A DNA stretch of 64,000 bases from Oscillospiraceae bacterium (GCA_910575695.1 CAJTGJ010000025.1:1-64000), one strand, 5' to 3'. Counted from the first letter of the stretch, positions 34,089-42,750 are shown. The notes: a model not told the origin generated them from the letters alone. Translations and numbers: made by a program.

Positions 34089-34877
34089 TTATTGGCTGGT
34101 GGCCCCCATGTCCGCCACGATGGCGCTGCCCGTGATCATGGACGAGTAGTCCGAGGCCAGGAACAGCGCTGCCGCGGCCACCTCGTCCGCCGTGCCCAGC
34201 CGCCGCTGTGGGATGGTTTTCAGGGTCTTGGCGAGGAAATCCGGGTCCTGGAACTGGGCGGCGTTGATCTCGGTTTTGACGTAGCCGGGGCAGAGGGCGG
34301 TGGTGGTGATGCCGTAGCGGCTCCACTCCAGCGCCATGGTCTTGGTGAGGCTGAGCACCGCCGCCTTGGAGGCGCAGTAAGTGGAGATCTGGTTGGTGCC
34401 TTTCAGAGCGCCGATGGATGCCACCTGGATGATCCTGCCCCCGTGGCCCTTTTCCACCATAACGGACGCGGCTTCCTTTGAGGCGAAAAACACGCCCCGC
34501 AGATTGGTATCCATCACCCGGTCGTAGTCCTCCTCCTCCATCTGGAGGATGGGCTTTGTCACGGCGACGCCCGCGCAGTTGACCAGGATATCCAGATCCC
34601 CCAGGATCTGGACCGTGTCGCGAATCAGTTTTTTGACCTGCCGGGGACGGCCCACGTCCGCCGCAAGGCCGGCGGCCCGCCCGCCCAGCCGATTGATTTC
34701 CTCCGCCACGGCGTCGCACTCCTCCTGATGGCGGCTGGACACCGCCACCGCAGCACCGAAGGCAGCGAACATCATGGCGATGGCGTATCCGATCCCCTTG
34801 GTTCCCCCGGTGACAACGGCGGTTTTGCCGTCCAGACGGTAGTCCGGCAGCTTGACCGGCCATGCTTTCTGTGTCAT
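34089..34877 (-). CDS. Short-chain dehydrogenase/reductase
   Basis: The 262-residue classical SDR carries TGGTKGIG (23-30, NAD(P) binding), NCAG (100-103) and the triad Ser154, Tyr167, Lys171 (YCASK). It resembles gluconate 5-dehydrogenase and FabG-type reductases. An ATG two codons upstream (34883) is too close to GGAGG, so the ATG at 34877 is preferred. It follows the BKACE gene after a hairpin terminator and precedes the crotonase gene by about 130 bases. In a ring-cleavage model it is an alternative ring reductase or a hydroxy-ketone reductase. Confidence 0.85.
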   Translation of the reverse strand: MTQKAWPVKLPDYRLDGKTAVVTGGTKGIGYAIAMMFAAFGAAVAVSSRHQEECDAVAEEINRLGGRAAGLAADVGRPRQVKKLIRDTVQILGDLDILVNCAGVAVTKPILQMEEEDYDRVMDTNLRGVFFASKEAASVMVEKGHGGRIIQVASIGALKGTNQISTYCASKAAVLSLTKTMALEWSRYGITTTALCPGYVKTEINAAQFQDPDFLAKTLKTIPQRRLGTADEVAAAALFLASDYSSMITGSAIVADMGATSQ

Positions 34878-34889
34878 GTTCATTCCTCC

Positions 34890-34919
34890 AAAAAAGGGGG
34901 CCGCCCGCCGGCGGCCCCC
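34890..34919 (-). terminator. Internal terminator between BKACE and SDR genes
   Basis: Stem gggggccgcc / ggcggccccc (24 bases, loop cggc-type) is followed on the minus strand by TTTTTT, directly before the SDR ribosome site. It should reduce or regulate transcription of the downstream genes. Confidence 0.75.
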
Positions 34920-34930
34920 GAAATGATGTA

Positions 34931-35935
34931 TCAGCCCATGCCCTTGGCGGCAAAGTAGGTGGTGCCGTACTTCTCGCCGGCCTCCTTCTTGACCTGCTCC
35001 AGCTGCTCCACCGTCACCGCGTCCAGAGCCTTGACCACCGCGGCGTGGTCCAGGGGCTTCAGGCCCAGCAGTTCCCGGGCCTCGGCGGGGGCGGCGACCT
35101 CGTTGCCGAAGGCCTCCACGGCACGGACGGCCCGCTCCACCAGCATCACGTTGGTGGCCAGGATCTTGCTGCCCTCCTTGTCCTTGCCGTAGACCACATT
35201 GTCCTCCATGCCCACCCGGATGTGGCCCCCGTTGGCCAGGGCGGAGAACATGACGGGCAGATGGCCCTTGCCGATGCCGAAGGCGGACCAGGTGACCTCC
35301 TTGGGCAGACTGCCGGCGGCCTGCAGGTGCTCGATCTCGGACAGCATCTCCTGGACCTCCCGGGGGGTGGTATCCATGCCGCCCACCACGCCCAGGCAGA
35401 GCTGGAAATGCAGGGGGGCCTGGACGAAGCCCTTCTTCCAGTACACGCCCACGGCGCGGATCATGCCCAGGTCAAAGACCTCGAACTCGGGCTTGATGTC
35501 CCGCTCCTGGTACAGGGCGCCCAGGGTGGTGAGGAAGGTGGGGGAGTTGCTGAAAATGCCGCCGGGGATGCCCCAGTTGAAGGTGCCCGCGTCAAAGGTG
35601 CCCATCTCGATGCCGGGGACGTTGCCGTGGTGGAGCATACGCACTGCGTTGCCGTAGGGGGAGTCGTCGGACACCCGGTTGTCGCCGGAGGAGGTGCAGT
35701 TGATGATGACGTCGCAGTCCTCGTGGGCGCGGATGAGCCTGATGGTCTCGTAGAACTTCACCGGGTCCATGACGCCCATGCCCTGGCCGTCCCGCATATG
35801 CAGGTGGACGATGGAGGCTCCGGCTTTCCAGCACTCATAGGCTTCCTTGGCGATCTGCTCCGGCGTCTCCGGGACCTGGTAGCCCCGGGGGGTGACCGCG
35901 CCGGTCAGCGCGGCGGTAATGATGGTTTTTGCCAT
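34931..35935 (-). CDS. Beta-keto acid cleavage enzyme (BKACE, DUF849)
   Basis: The 334-residue TIM-barrel enzyme has the zinc motif of the family, HLH (His44, His46), and the third ligand Glu244 in RVGMEDN. BKACE enzymes react a 3-keto acid with acetyl-CoA to give acetoacetate and a new acyl-CoA; known members use 3-keto-5-aminohexanoate, dehydrocarnitine and, in clostridial phloroglucinol breakdown, triacetate. The 3-hydroxy acid dehydrogenase at 24348 would make its substrate, and the CoA transferase and thiolase would use its acetoacetate. It is the first gene of a minus-strand operon with a near-consensus promoter. GAGGTGA precedes the ATG. Confidence 0.93.
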   Translation of the reverse strand: MAKTIITAALTGAVTPRGYQVPETPEQIAKEAYECWKAGASIVHLHMRDGQGMGVMDPVKFYETIRLIRAHEDCDVIINCTSSGDNRVSDDSPYGNAVRMLHHGNVPGIEMGTFDAGTFNWGIPGGIFSNSPTFLTTLGALYQERDIKPEFEVFDLGMIRAVGVYWKKGFVQAPLHFQLCLGVVGGMDTTPREVQEMLSEIEHLQAAGSLPKEVTWSAFGIGKGHLPVMFSALANGGHIRVGMEDNVVYGKDKEGSKILATNVMLVERAVRAVEAFGNEVAAPAEARELLGLKPLDHAAVVKALDAVTVEQLEQVKKEAGEKYGTTYFAAKGMG

Positions 35936-36013
35936 AATGAATCACCTCATGATTATCGTTTTAAATTTGCCTTGCCCTGCGGTTGGTGCGGATCGCTCCG
36001 ACCTGTTGATTAC

Positions 36014-36042
36014 ATCATAAAGGGCTTTTTTCCACTTTGCAA
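36014..36042 (-). promoter_or_regulatory. Promoter of the BKACE-led operon
   Basis: On the minus strand TTGCAA (36042-36037), 17 bp, TATGAT (36019-36014). It would drive BKACE, SDR, crotonase, cupin, SDR and, past the internal terminators, the CoA transferase. Confidence 0.75.
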
Positions 36043-36099
36043 GAGTGGTGGAGGCGGGTAATTATTCGGCTTATTGCGCACTTTATGCGGAAAGAGAAT

Positions 36100-36131
36100 A
36101 GCCCCCGGCGGAAATCGTCCGCCGGGGGCCG
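36100..36131 (-). terminator. Terminator after the aldo/keto reductase gene
   Basis: Stem gcccccggcgga / tccgccgggggc, loop about 5 bases; on the minus strand it is followed by TATTCTCTTT. Confidence 0.65.
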
Positions 36132-36161
36132 GGAAGCCGCTGTTCGATGATGTGATGGGGG

Positions 36162-37079
36162 CTACGGGAGCTGTTTTCCCGCTGCCAGATAGAGGGCGTA
36201 CCATTCCTCCCTGGTGAGGGCCACGCCGGAGGCCTGGGCGATCTCCTCCAGGCGCCGCTGGCTTGTGGTGCCCGCGATGACCTGAATGTGAGCCGGGTGC
36301 CTGAGAATCCACGCCGCTGCGATGGCGCTGGTGGATACATGGTATTGCCGGGCCAGCCCGTCCAGCAGACGGTTCAGCTCCGGGTATTTTTCGCTGCCCA
36401 GGAATACCCCCTCAAACATTCCGTACTGGAAGGGGGACCAGGCCTGGATGGTGATCCCCTTTAACCGACAGTATTCCAAGATGCTGCCGTCCCGGTCGAT
36501 GGCGGCGTCGTTGTGGATGTTGACGTTCAGTCCGGCGTCCACAATGCCGCAGTGGGCGATGCTGAACTGGAGCTGGTTGATGATGAGCCTGTCCCCGCAG
36601 TAGTGGTTCAGCAGCTCGATCTGGGCGCTGTTGTGGTTGCTGACGCCGAAAGCGCGCACTTTGCCCGTCCGCTCCAGGGCGGCGAAGGCCTCCGCCACCT
36701 CCTCCGGCTCCATCAGGGTGTCCGGGCGGTGGAGCAGCAGTATGTCGATATAGTCCGTGTTCAGCCGCCTCAAGCTGCCGTCCACCGATTCCAGGATGTG
36801 TTTTTTGGAGAAATCATAACAGATTCCCGGCCTGATAGCGCATTTTGTCTGGAGGATGATTTTGTCCCGCAGGGCGGGGCCGACGGCCGCTCCGAAGATG
36901 CGCTCGGCCTCCCCTCCGCCGTAAATATCCGCGTGGTCGAAGAAATTGATCCCCAGCCCAACGGCGGTGGCAATTAGCTCCCTGACCGCGTCTTTTGAGC
37001 CCAGGCTGGGCATCCTCATGCACCCCAGCCCAATCTCAGGGACCACCAGCCCACTGTTTCCCAGCTTGATGTGTTTCAT
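36162..37079 (-). CDS. Aldo/keto reductase
   Basis: The 305-residue enzyme has the AKR fold motifs and complete tetrad: Asp and Tyr in FDHADIYGGGEAE, Lys in LQTKC, His in LLLHRPD. The segment YDFSKKHILESVDGSLRRLNTDYIDILLLHRPD and the YdhF-like ending (VIAGTTSQRRLEEI) place it near E. coli YdhF. It reduces a carbonyl with NADPH; substrate unknown. The start is the ATG at 37079 after AAAGGA. An upstream in-frame Met would add 12 basic residues without a ribosome site. An extended -10 (minus TATAAT at 37128-37123) lies about 45 bases upstream, so it is probably its own unit. Confidence 0.88.
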   Translation of the reverse strand: MKHIKLGNSGLVVPEIGLGCMRMPSLGSKDAVRELIATAVGLGINFFDHADIYGGGEAERIFGAAVGPALRDKIILQTKCAIRPGICYDFSKKHILESVDGSLRRLNTDYIDILLLHRPDTLMEPEEVAEAFAALERTGKVRAFGVSNHNSAQIELLNHYCGDRLIINQLQFSIAHCGIVDAGLNVNIHNDAAIDRDGSILEYCRLKGITIQAWSPFQYGMFEGVFLGSEKYPELNRLLDGLARQYHVSTSAIAAAWILRHPAHIQVIAGTTSQRRLEEIAQASGVALTREEWYALYLAAGKQLP

Positions 37080-37187
37080 GTGTCCCGTCCTTTCCTGCCG
37101 GCGTTTGCGCCGCATTTTTTGTATTATACCACCAGCGGCGGGGCAGTGTCCACAACAGATGAAAGTATCTGCTGTGCAGTGCGGTGG

Positions 37188-38648
37188 TTATGGGGCGGCA
37201 GGATCTGATCCGGAAATGAAATGACGAATATCATCGGACAGCTTTTTTACATTTTCCTCGCCGATATAGGCCATGTGCCCGGAGGGATAGCTTGTGAAAT
37301 GGACCCGGTCCTTGGGCAGGCAGGCGTGGGAGGCGGTGTGGAAAACAATCCCGGTTTGTGTGCACAGGTCAAACCAGCCGTTTGCAAAAAGCACCCGCAT
37401 ACCGGGGTTGTAATGCATGGCAATGCTCAGGCGCTCGCCGGAGACAAGCTGGGCGGTTTCAAAATTCCAGATGGGATTGGGCTCCAGCTCGGTGCCCAGG
37501 GAACAGGAGGGGACAAAGCTGCGCTCGAACCCCTGGAGGCCCAAGGCCTGGAAAATCTCGCCCCGCAGCGCGGCCAGGAAGAAGGGGCCGTAACGCTCCA
37601 TGGCGGCGTCGGAATAATAGCCGGGGGCGCCTTCCATGGCCTTTGGACGGTAGACAGGGCGGGTAAAGCGGCCGTCCAGGATGGATATGACCCGTTCCTT
37701 TTCCCTCAGAAGCTCCCGGCAGAAGGACACGCGCTCCAGGCGCAGCTCATGGTCCTCCAGATATTGGTCGGAAACGCCAATGTAATAGCGGATTTTTTCC
37801 TTGACGCGCCGACGGGCATCCCCGGTCAGGGCGTCCCCTTTGCAGAGGGCCGTCAGATAGTCCGACGCCGCAAATTCAGCGGCTTCAGCGGCAAATTCCT
37901 CCAGAGGCTGGGGGCCGGCGGCGTTGTGGTACCAGTTGATGGCGGCCATGGTGGGGAACGCCTCCACAGAGGACTCCACCGGGGCGCCCCGGTTAAAGTA
38001 CTTTGCCATGGCGATGGTGTTGCCAATGCAGATGATGCCGTTAAAGGCGATGTGATGGCTTCGGCTGGGCCCGCCGGAGCAGGCCACGCCAGCGGCCGTG
38101 GCCGCGCGGGTACAGCCATAGCTTTCGCCCACGAGATATTTGGGACTGTTCCAGCGATTGTACTTGGTCAGCCAGCGGGCGATGAACATCACCAGCGCCT
38201 CGGCGTCCTCGTCGATGCCGAAGAAGCGTTTGCCGCTGTCCGCGTCCAGCAGCAGGCCGAAGCCGGTGGCGATGGGGTCCACAAGGACCAGGTCGGCGAC
38301 ATCAAGCAGGCAGTCCGGGTTGTCGATCACCTCATAAGGGGGCAGGGCGGTTTCGGCTTCGGGGCTGCCGGGATATTTGACGCGCCTGGCCCCGAAGCAG
38401 CCGGCGTGGACCATCATGGACGAGGCCCCGGGTCCGCCGTTGAAGCAGAACAGCACCGGGCGGCTGGCGGCGCAGGCTGCGTTGGTGCGGAAGTAAGAGT
38501 AGGAGAAAATGGACGCGATGGGATTTCCCGGCTCGTCGTAAAAAACGTTGTCCTCGCAAACCGTTTCGTATGTCACGGTTTGGCCGCGCAGCTCCAGGCT
38601 CCCGCCGGATTGGAAGCATACAGGCTCAAAACGGTCGGTATTATACAC
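37188..38648 (-). CDS. Serine carboxypeptidase-like protein (S10 family), no signal peptide
   Basis: The 486-residue alpha/beta hydrolase has the S10 landmarks FNGGPGASSM (oxyanion and substrate loop), the nucleophile in VGESYG, the catalytic Asp in FANGWFDLCT and the His in SGHMAY. S10 enzymes are usually secreted carboxypeptidases, yet this one lacks a signal peptide and should act in the cytoplasm; plant relatives also act as acyltransferases. The start is GTG at 38648, eight bases after AAGGAGCC, inside the end of the preceding gene. It is the last gene of an operon with a Gfo/Idh oxidoreductase and a cysteine desulfidase-like protein, which suggests breakdown of a small peptide or acyl conjugate. 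Confidence 0.85.
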   Translation of the reverse strand: MYNTDRFEPVCFQSGGSLELRGQTVTYETVCEDNVFYDEPGNPIASIFSYSYFRTNAACAASRPVLFCFNGGPGASSMMVHAGCFGARRVKYPGSPEAETALPPYEVIDNPDCLLDVADLVLVDPIATGFGLLLDADSGKRFFGIDEDAEALVMFIARWLTKYNRWNSPKYLVGESYGCTRAATAAGVACSGGPSRSHHIAFNGIICIGNTIAMAKYFNRGAPVESSVEAFPTMAAINWYHNAAGPQPLEEFAAEAAEFAASDYLTALCKGDALTGDARRRVKEKIRYYIGVSDQYLEDHELRLERVSFCRELLREKERVISILDGRFTRPVYRPKAMEGAPGYYSDAAMERYGPFFLAALRGEIFQALGLQGFERSFVPSCSLGTELEPNPIWNFETAQLVSGERLSIAMHYNPGMRVLFANGWFDLCTQTGIVFHTASHACLPKDRVHFTSYPSGHMAYIGEENVKKLSDDIRHFISGSDPAAP

Positions 38649-38651
38649 GGG

Positions 38652-39956
38652 TCAGGCTCCTTTCTTTGTGTTTTTTTCTGGTTCCGGCCCGCCCTCTCCG
38701 GTCATCATCCGCAGGATGGTCAGGTCGGTTTCGGCCATGCCGATGCGGCCCATGTAGGTATAGGCGTTTACGGTGTCCTGAAGGCTGTCCATCACCAGGC
38801 CCTCCCCGGGCTGGAATACATTGTCGTCTACCGCCATGTAATAGCCCATGATGGCGCTGAATACGCTGCTGGCGATTTTGGCGGCACAGCTGCTTTTCGC
38901 GCCGTCGCAGACGATTCCGCTGACGTTGGCGATGGTATTGGTGATGGTGCGGGTGATGCAGTCCAGGCCGCCGCCGGACAGCCACGCGATTGCGGCCCCG
39001 CTCCCGGTGGCGGCGCTGACGGCGCCGCAATAGGCGCTGAGCTTCCCCAGCTGGGTCTTTTGGTACAGGGCCACCAGGTTGCTCAGCAGCAGGGCCCGAT
39101 AGAGCTTTTCCTCGCTGGCCTTGATATGCTGGGCAAACACAAACACGGGCATGGTCACAGTAATCCCCTGGTTGCCGCTGCCGCTGTTGATGACCACCGG
39201 AAGTTCGCATCCGGCCATGCGGGCGTCGCTTCCGGCGGCGGCATAGGCGATGGCCTGGATGGGCCAGGATACGCCCAGGAATTTCAGCAGGGTCTTGCCC
39301 ACGTTGGAGCCCCAGGGGTTTTGCAAACCCTCCTCCGCGATGGTCCGGTTGCATTGAAGCTGGCGTTCCACGATTGGCTGGATATGCTCCAGCGGTACGG
39401 TGGTGCTGTAGTCATAGATGTCCTGGAGGTTCAAAACGGACATATCCAGCTCGTCTGAGTCCCCCCGCGCGTCGGACAGATAGAGGGGCTCGCCGTTTTT
39501 TTCCACGCGGACGATGTTGGTATGCGCGTAGCACACCTCTACCAGCGCCGTCTCGCCCCCCGCGAAGGCTTTGATGATGATATCCAGGTTGGACACGCCC
39601 TCCAACAGCTGTACCTGGCACATCCCCGAGGCCTCAAGCTCCTTTGCGGCGGCGCGGTGCTCCTGGGTCACGCTGGTCAGGCATTCCAGCCTGCGGGAGG
39701 GGTCGCCGCCCACGGCGCCGATGATGGCGCTGATGGCGATGCCCCGCATCCCGTCGGTGGCGGGGACCACAACGCCTTTGATATTTTTGATGATATTGCC
39801 GCTGCACTGGGCGACGAGCTTTTCCGGCATACGGCCCAGGACCTGTCGGGCCTTGGCGGAGGCAAAGGCCACCGCAATCGGTTCCGTACAGCCCAGGGCC
39901 GGCATCAGCTCGTGCTGTAAAATGGCGGTATAGGCGCGGTAAGTCGTTTTTTTCAT
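38652..39956 (-). CDS. L-cysteine desulfidase / serine dehydratase alpha-family protein
   Basis: The 434-residue protein has the CyuA/YhaM features: PALGCTEP near the N-terminus, SGSGNQG in the middle, and the pair of cysteines in CDGAKSSCAAK, which with the GCTEP cysteine would bind a 4Fe-4S cluster. Such enzymes remove sulfide and ammonia from L-cysteine or beta-eliminate related amino acids or conjugates. The ATG at 39956 is chosen because homologues start near MKKTTYRAY; a longer form from 40013 would overlap the previous gene. It lies between a Gfo/Idh gene and the S10 peptidase gene in one operon. Confidence 0.85.
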   Translation of the reverse strand: MKKTTYRAYTAILQHELMPALGCTEPIAVAFASAKARQVLGRMPEKLVAQCSGNIIKNIKGVVVPATDGMRGIAISAIIGAVGGDPSRRLECLTSVTQEHRAAAKELEASGMCQVQLLEGVSNLDIIIKAFAGGETALVEVCYAHTNIVRVEKNGEPLYLSDARGDSDELDMSVLNLQDIYDYSTTVPLEHIQPIVERQLQCNRTIAEEGLQNPWGSNVGKTLLKFLGVSWPIQAIAYAAAGSDARMAGCELPVVINSGSGNQGITVTMPVFVFAQHIKASEEKLYRALLLSNLVALYQKTQLGKLSAYCGAVSAATGSGAAIAWLSGGGLDCITRTITNTIANVSGIVCDGAKSSCAAKIASSVFSAIMGYYMAVDDNVFQPGEGLVMDSLQDTVNAYTYMGRIGMAETDLTILRMMTGEGGPEPEKNTKKGA

Positions 39957-39994
39957 TTGATTCACCCCACTTGTGTAGTCGCCGCTGGAAACGG

Positions 39995-41137
39995 CTACTT
40001 GACATCCTCCCATGTGCCGCTGCGGCTGCTGGCCAGGCAGGCATCCACAATTCTCACGATATAATCGCCGTCGGAAAATCTGGCAAAGCGGTCATTGGCA
40101 TTGCCCCGCAGCTCGTCGTAGAACGACCGTATGGCGTTGCACAGCGCGTCGTTCCAGCCGGACACGTGTCCGGCGGGGAGAGACGCGTACCGGGCGCCCT
40201 GCCCGCGCAGGGTGTCCGGCGCCGCTTGGATGCAGATGGTGCCCCGTTCACGGTCGCCGATCATCAGCCGGTCCGGGGCCTCCTGGTGCCAGGACATGGA
40301 ATACCTGCTGCCGTCAATGCTGACGGAAAAGCCGTTTTTGTATCCGCCGGATACCTGGGACAGCACCAGGTTTCCCATAACGCCGTCGGCCAGCTGGACC
40401 ATGATAAACGCAGCGTCCTCGGTGGCGATGTCCACCAGCTGGAATGCGTCCCCGGTCTGCTTCTGGAAGGTGGCGGCTTGGGCGGCGTATTTTTTGCGCT
40501 GGGGAAGGACGGTCATCAGGCTGGCGAATACCCTCACGATTTTCTGCCCCGTAATAAACTGCACGGTGTCAAACCAGTGGGAGCCGATGTCCGCAATGGT
40601 GCGGCTGGGCCCGCCCAGGTCTGGGACGCAGCGCCAGTTGTAATCGGCGTCGTACATCATCCAGTCCTGGATGTACTGGCCGTGGATCAGGAAGGTCCGG
40701 CCCCAGTCCCCAGCGGCCAGCCGCTCCCGCATATCCTGGATCACGGCGTTGTGGCGGTAGTTGAAGTTGACGGCGGCCAGAACCTGATGGGCCTGGGCCA
40801 GCCCGCACAGCCGGGCGGTTTCCTGGGCGGTATTGCCCAAGGGCTTTTCACAGTATACGTGGGCGCCGGATTCCATCGCGGCCTTACACACCTCAAAATG
40901 GGCGAAGTTGGGGGTACAGACATGGACGGCATCCAGCTCTTCGTGTTTCAGCATCTCCTGGTAGCTGCCGTACCAGGCTGGGATTGCCAGTTCCTCGCAG
41001 GTGCTTTGCGCCAGGGCGGCGTTGGAATCGGCCAAAGCGGCGACGGTTATGCCGGGAATGCGGCGGAGCGCTTCGGTGTGGGTCCTGCCCATCATGCCTG
41101 CGCCTACAATACCGACTCGGATTGTTTTTTGCATCAT
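39995..41137 (-). CDS. Gfo/Idh/MocA family oxidoreductase
   Basis: The 380-residue enzyme has the Rossmann motif GIVGAGMMG (9-17), the conserved CEKPL (Glu97, Lys98, Pro99) and the catalytic-type His in DIGSHWFD. It oxidises or reduces a hydroxyl of a sugar or cyclitol with bound NAD(P). In C- and O-glycoside degradation by gut clostridia, enzymes of this family oxidise the 3-hydroxyl of the sugar first. AGGAAGG precedes the double ATG at 41137. It has its own promoter and is divergent from a LacI-type regulator that also faces the ten-gene operon. Confidence 0.88.
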   Translation of the reverse strand: MMQKTIRVGIVGAGMMGRTHTEALRRIPGITVAALADSNAALAQSTCEELAIPAWYGSYQEMLKHEELDAVHVCTPNFAHFEVCKAAMESGAHVYCEKPLGNTAQETARLCGLAQAHQVLAAVNFNYRHNAVIQDMRERLAAGDWGRTFLIHGQYIQDWMMYDADYNWRCVPDLGGPSRTIADIGSHWFDTVQFITGQKIVRVFASLMTVLPQRKKYAAQAATFQKQTGDAFQLVDIATEDAAFIMVQLADGVMGNLVLSQVSGGYKNGFSVSIDGSRYSMSWHQEAPDRLMIGDRERGTICIQAAPDTLRGQGARYASLPAGHVSGWNDALCNAIRSFYDELRGNANDRFARFSDGDYIVRIVDACLASSRSGTWEDVK

Positions 41138-41222
41138 GAAACACCTTCCTCTTATGTTCATCGCAGTGAATGACCGATGATTCGGCCAGCAGGCGGTACG
41201 GTCATTTTGCCTTGATGATTTG

Positions 41223-41251
41223 AGTATAGGTGCGGCGCGGATTTTTTTCAA
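41223..41251 (-). promoter_or_regulatory. Promoter of the Gfo/Idh-desulfidase-peptidase operon
   Basis: On the minus strand TTGAAA (41251-41246), 17 bp, TATACT (41228-41223). The rest of the 41138-41488 gap is AT-rich and holds no gene. Confidence 0.75.
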
Positions 41252-41373
41252 GAAGAATTTACATTTTGAAAATATTTTTATCATTTTTTACAAAAAATGA
41301 GATGAAAATTTTGTTGGATTGACGGTAAAATTTCTAAAGTATGCAAAAACCATGAAAAAATCGATGAAAACCC

Positions 41374-41402
41374 TTGCAAACAACCGCTTTTACTGCTATG
41401 CT
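41374..41402 (+). promoter_or_regulatory. Promoter of the LacI-family gene
   Basis: TTGCAA (41374-41379), 17 bp, TATGCT (41397-41402) with an extended TGC. Confidence 0.75.
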
Positions 41403-41488
41403 TAATGAGGTGAAATTAAAATGCCCGCGCAATCAGTATGAAATCATGGATTTTCGGAAATTTGAAATCAAGGGCGAGGTGTGCAGTT

Positions 41489-42511
41489 TTGGCAAAGAAG
41501 GCAACGATTCTTGACGTGGCAAAAGCGGCGGAGGTATCTACGGCCACAGTTTCACGGGTATTGAACAATCCGCAGTCGGTGCGGAAGCTCACACGGATGC
41601 GGGTCCAGAAAGCATTTGCCGACACAGGGTACTCCTCCGGCGCGCTGGCCGGGGTGGAGGAGGCTGAACGGAAGGAATGTGCCGCCGCCGGGCGGAACCG
41701 GATGCTGCTGATGTTGGTGCCGGACCTGCGCAACCCGTTCTATAATGATGTGCTGGACGGGATACGCGCCTCGGCGGAATACGAGGGATATGAGTCGGTG
41801 TTGTATCAGGTCAAAAAGTCCAAATATACCCTGGATCAGCTGAAAAAGCTGGTGGATGACCTGAATGTGTGCGGTGTCCTGCCGCTGGGAAAGGTGGCTG
41901 CTGCGGAGGATCTGGAGCGGCTGAACGACTATGTCCCGGTGGTGCAGTGCGCCGAATTTGACCACATCAGCAAACTGCCTTACGTATCAATCGATGACTA
42001 CGCCGCAGGCAAAACGGCCATGAAGCTGCTGATTCAGGGCGGGCACAGGCGGATTGCGCTGAGCAACGGCCCGCTGTCCTTCAAGTACGCTGTCGAGCGG
42101 GAACGTGCGTACCGGGACGCATTGAATGAGGCGGGCATCCCGGTGGATGAAACACTGATTATCCACCAGCCGGAAATCGAATTTGAGCTGGCCCTGGCCA
42201 ATATGAACAGGCTGATAACTGCGGCAGAGCACCCGGACGCGGTGTTTGCGGTGTCCGACATCATGGCAATCGCGGCGGTGAATACCGCGATACGCGTTGG
42301 ACTGCGGGTGCCGGAGGACGTGGCAGTGATTGGCTTTGACGGGACCTACATTTCCAATCTGTGCAATCCGCCCCTGACGGTAGTCAAGCAGCGGGGATAC
42401 CAGCTTGGTGCCTACGCCTGCCAGATGCTGCTGGATTTGATTCAGAAGATTCCGGTGTCAAATTGTCATATCCTGGTGGATGTAGATTTGGTGGTGCGCG
42501 GCTCCACCTGA
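41489..42511 (+). CDS. LacI family transcriptional regulator
   Basis: The 340-residue protein has a LacI helix-turn-helix at residues 4-25 (ATILDVAKAAEVSTATVSRVLN), a hinge near 50-60 and a periplasmic-binding-like sugar domain (LMLVPDLRNPFYNDVLDGI, VIGFDGTYISNLCNPPLTVV). A TTG start at 41489 after GGGCGAGGT is preferred because it begins right before the DNA-binding domain; the ATG 17 codons upstream gives an unlikely tail. It probably represses the ten-gene operon at the perfect palindrome 42751-42771, with a sugar-like inducer, and possibly the divergent Gfo/Idh operon. Confidence 0.9.
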   Translation: MAKKATILDVAKAAEVSTATVSRVLNNPQSVRKLTRMRVQKAFADTGYSSGALAGVEEAERKECAAAGRNRMLLMLVPDLRNPFYNDVLDGIRASAEYEGYESVLYQVKKSKYTLDQLKKLVDDLNVCGVLPLGKVAAAEDLERLNDYVPVVQCAEFDHISKLPYVSIDDYAAGKTAMKLLIQGGHRRIALSNGPLSFKYAVERERAYRDALNEAGIPVDETLIIHQPEIEFELALANMNRLITAAEHPDAVFAVSDIMAIAAVNTAIRVGLRVPEDVAVIGFDGTYISNLCNPPLTVVKQRGYQLGAYACQMLLDLIQKIPVSNCHILVDVDLVVRGST

Positions 42512-42715
42512 TGCCGGGGAATCGATTGAGGAAAAAGACTGCTTTTGAAAAAAAGCAGTCTTTTTTGTCGGAACAAATGCTATCCAACAGGAAACTCCCT
42601 TTGCTTTTTGTCAATATTTACAATTTGATTGCAAAAGTTTTGTATGTTTTTTTCGTCGATGTGAACAAACCACGGAGAGAAAGATTGTAAAGATTACAGA
42701 AAATGATTTGTGTTA

Positions 42716-42744
42716 TTGCAAAATGAAATCAAAAATGCTATGAT
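42716..42744 (+). promoter_or_regulatory. Promoter of the ten-gene glycoside operon
   Basis: TTGCAA (42716-42721), 17 bp, TATGAT (42739-42744) with extended TGC. Transcription should start near 42751. Confidence 0.8.
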
Positions 42745-42750
42745 AAATCA

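Noticed and set aside
32947..34953. A 668-residue frame joining the crotonase with upstream sequence
   Set aside because: The upstream part is the wrong frame of the SDR gene at 34089-34877; the crotonase has its own GAGGAGG site and ATG at 33960.
24348..36042. Straight carnitine degradation cluster
   Set aside because: The dehydrogenase and BKACE would fit, but betaine-type thioesterase, carnitine transporters or racemase genes are absent, while SDRs and ring-hydrolase candidates are present. Kept only as an alternative substrate.
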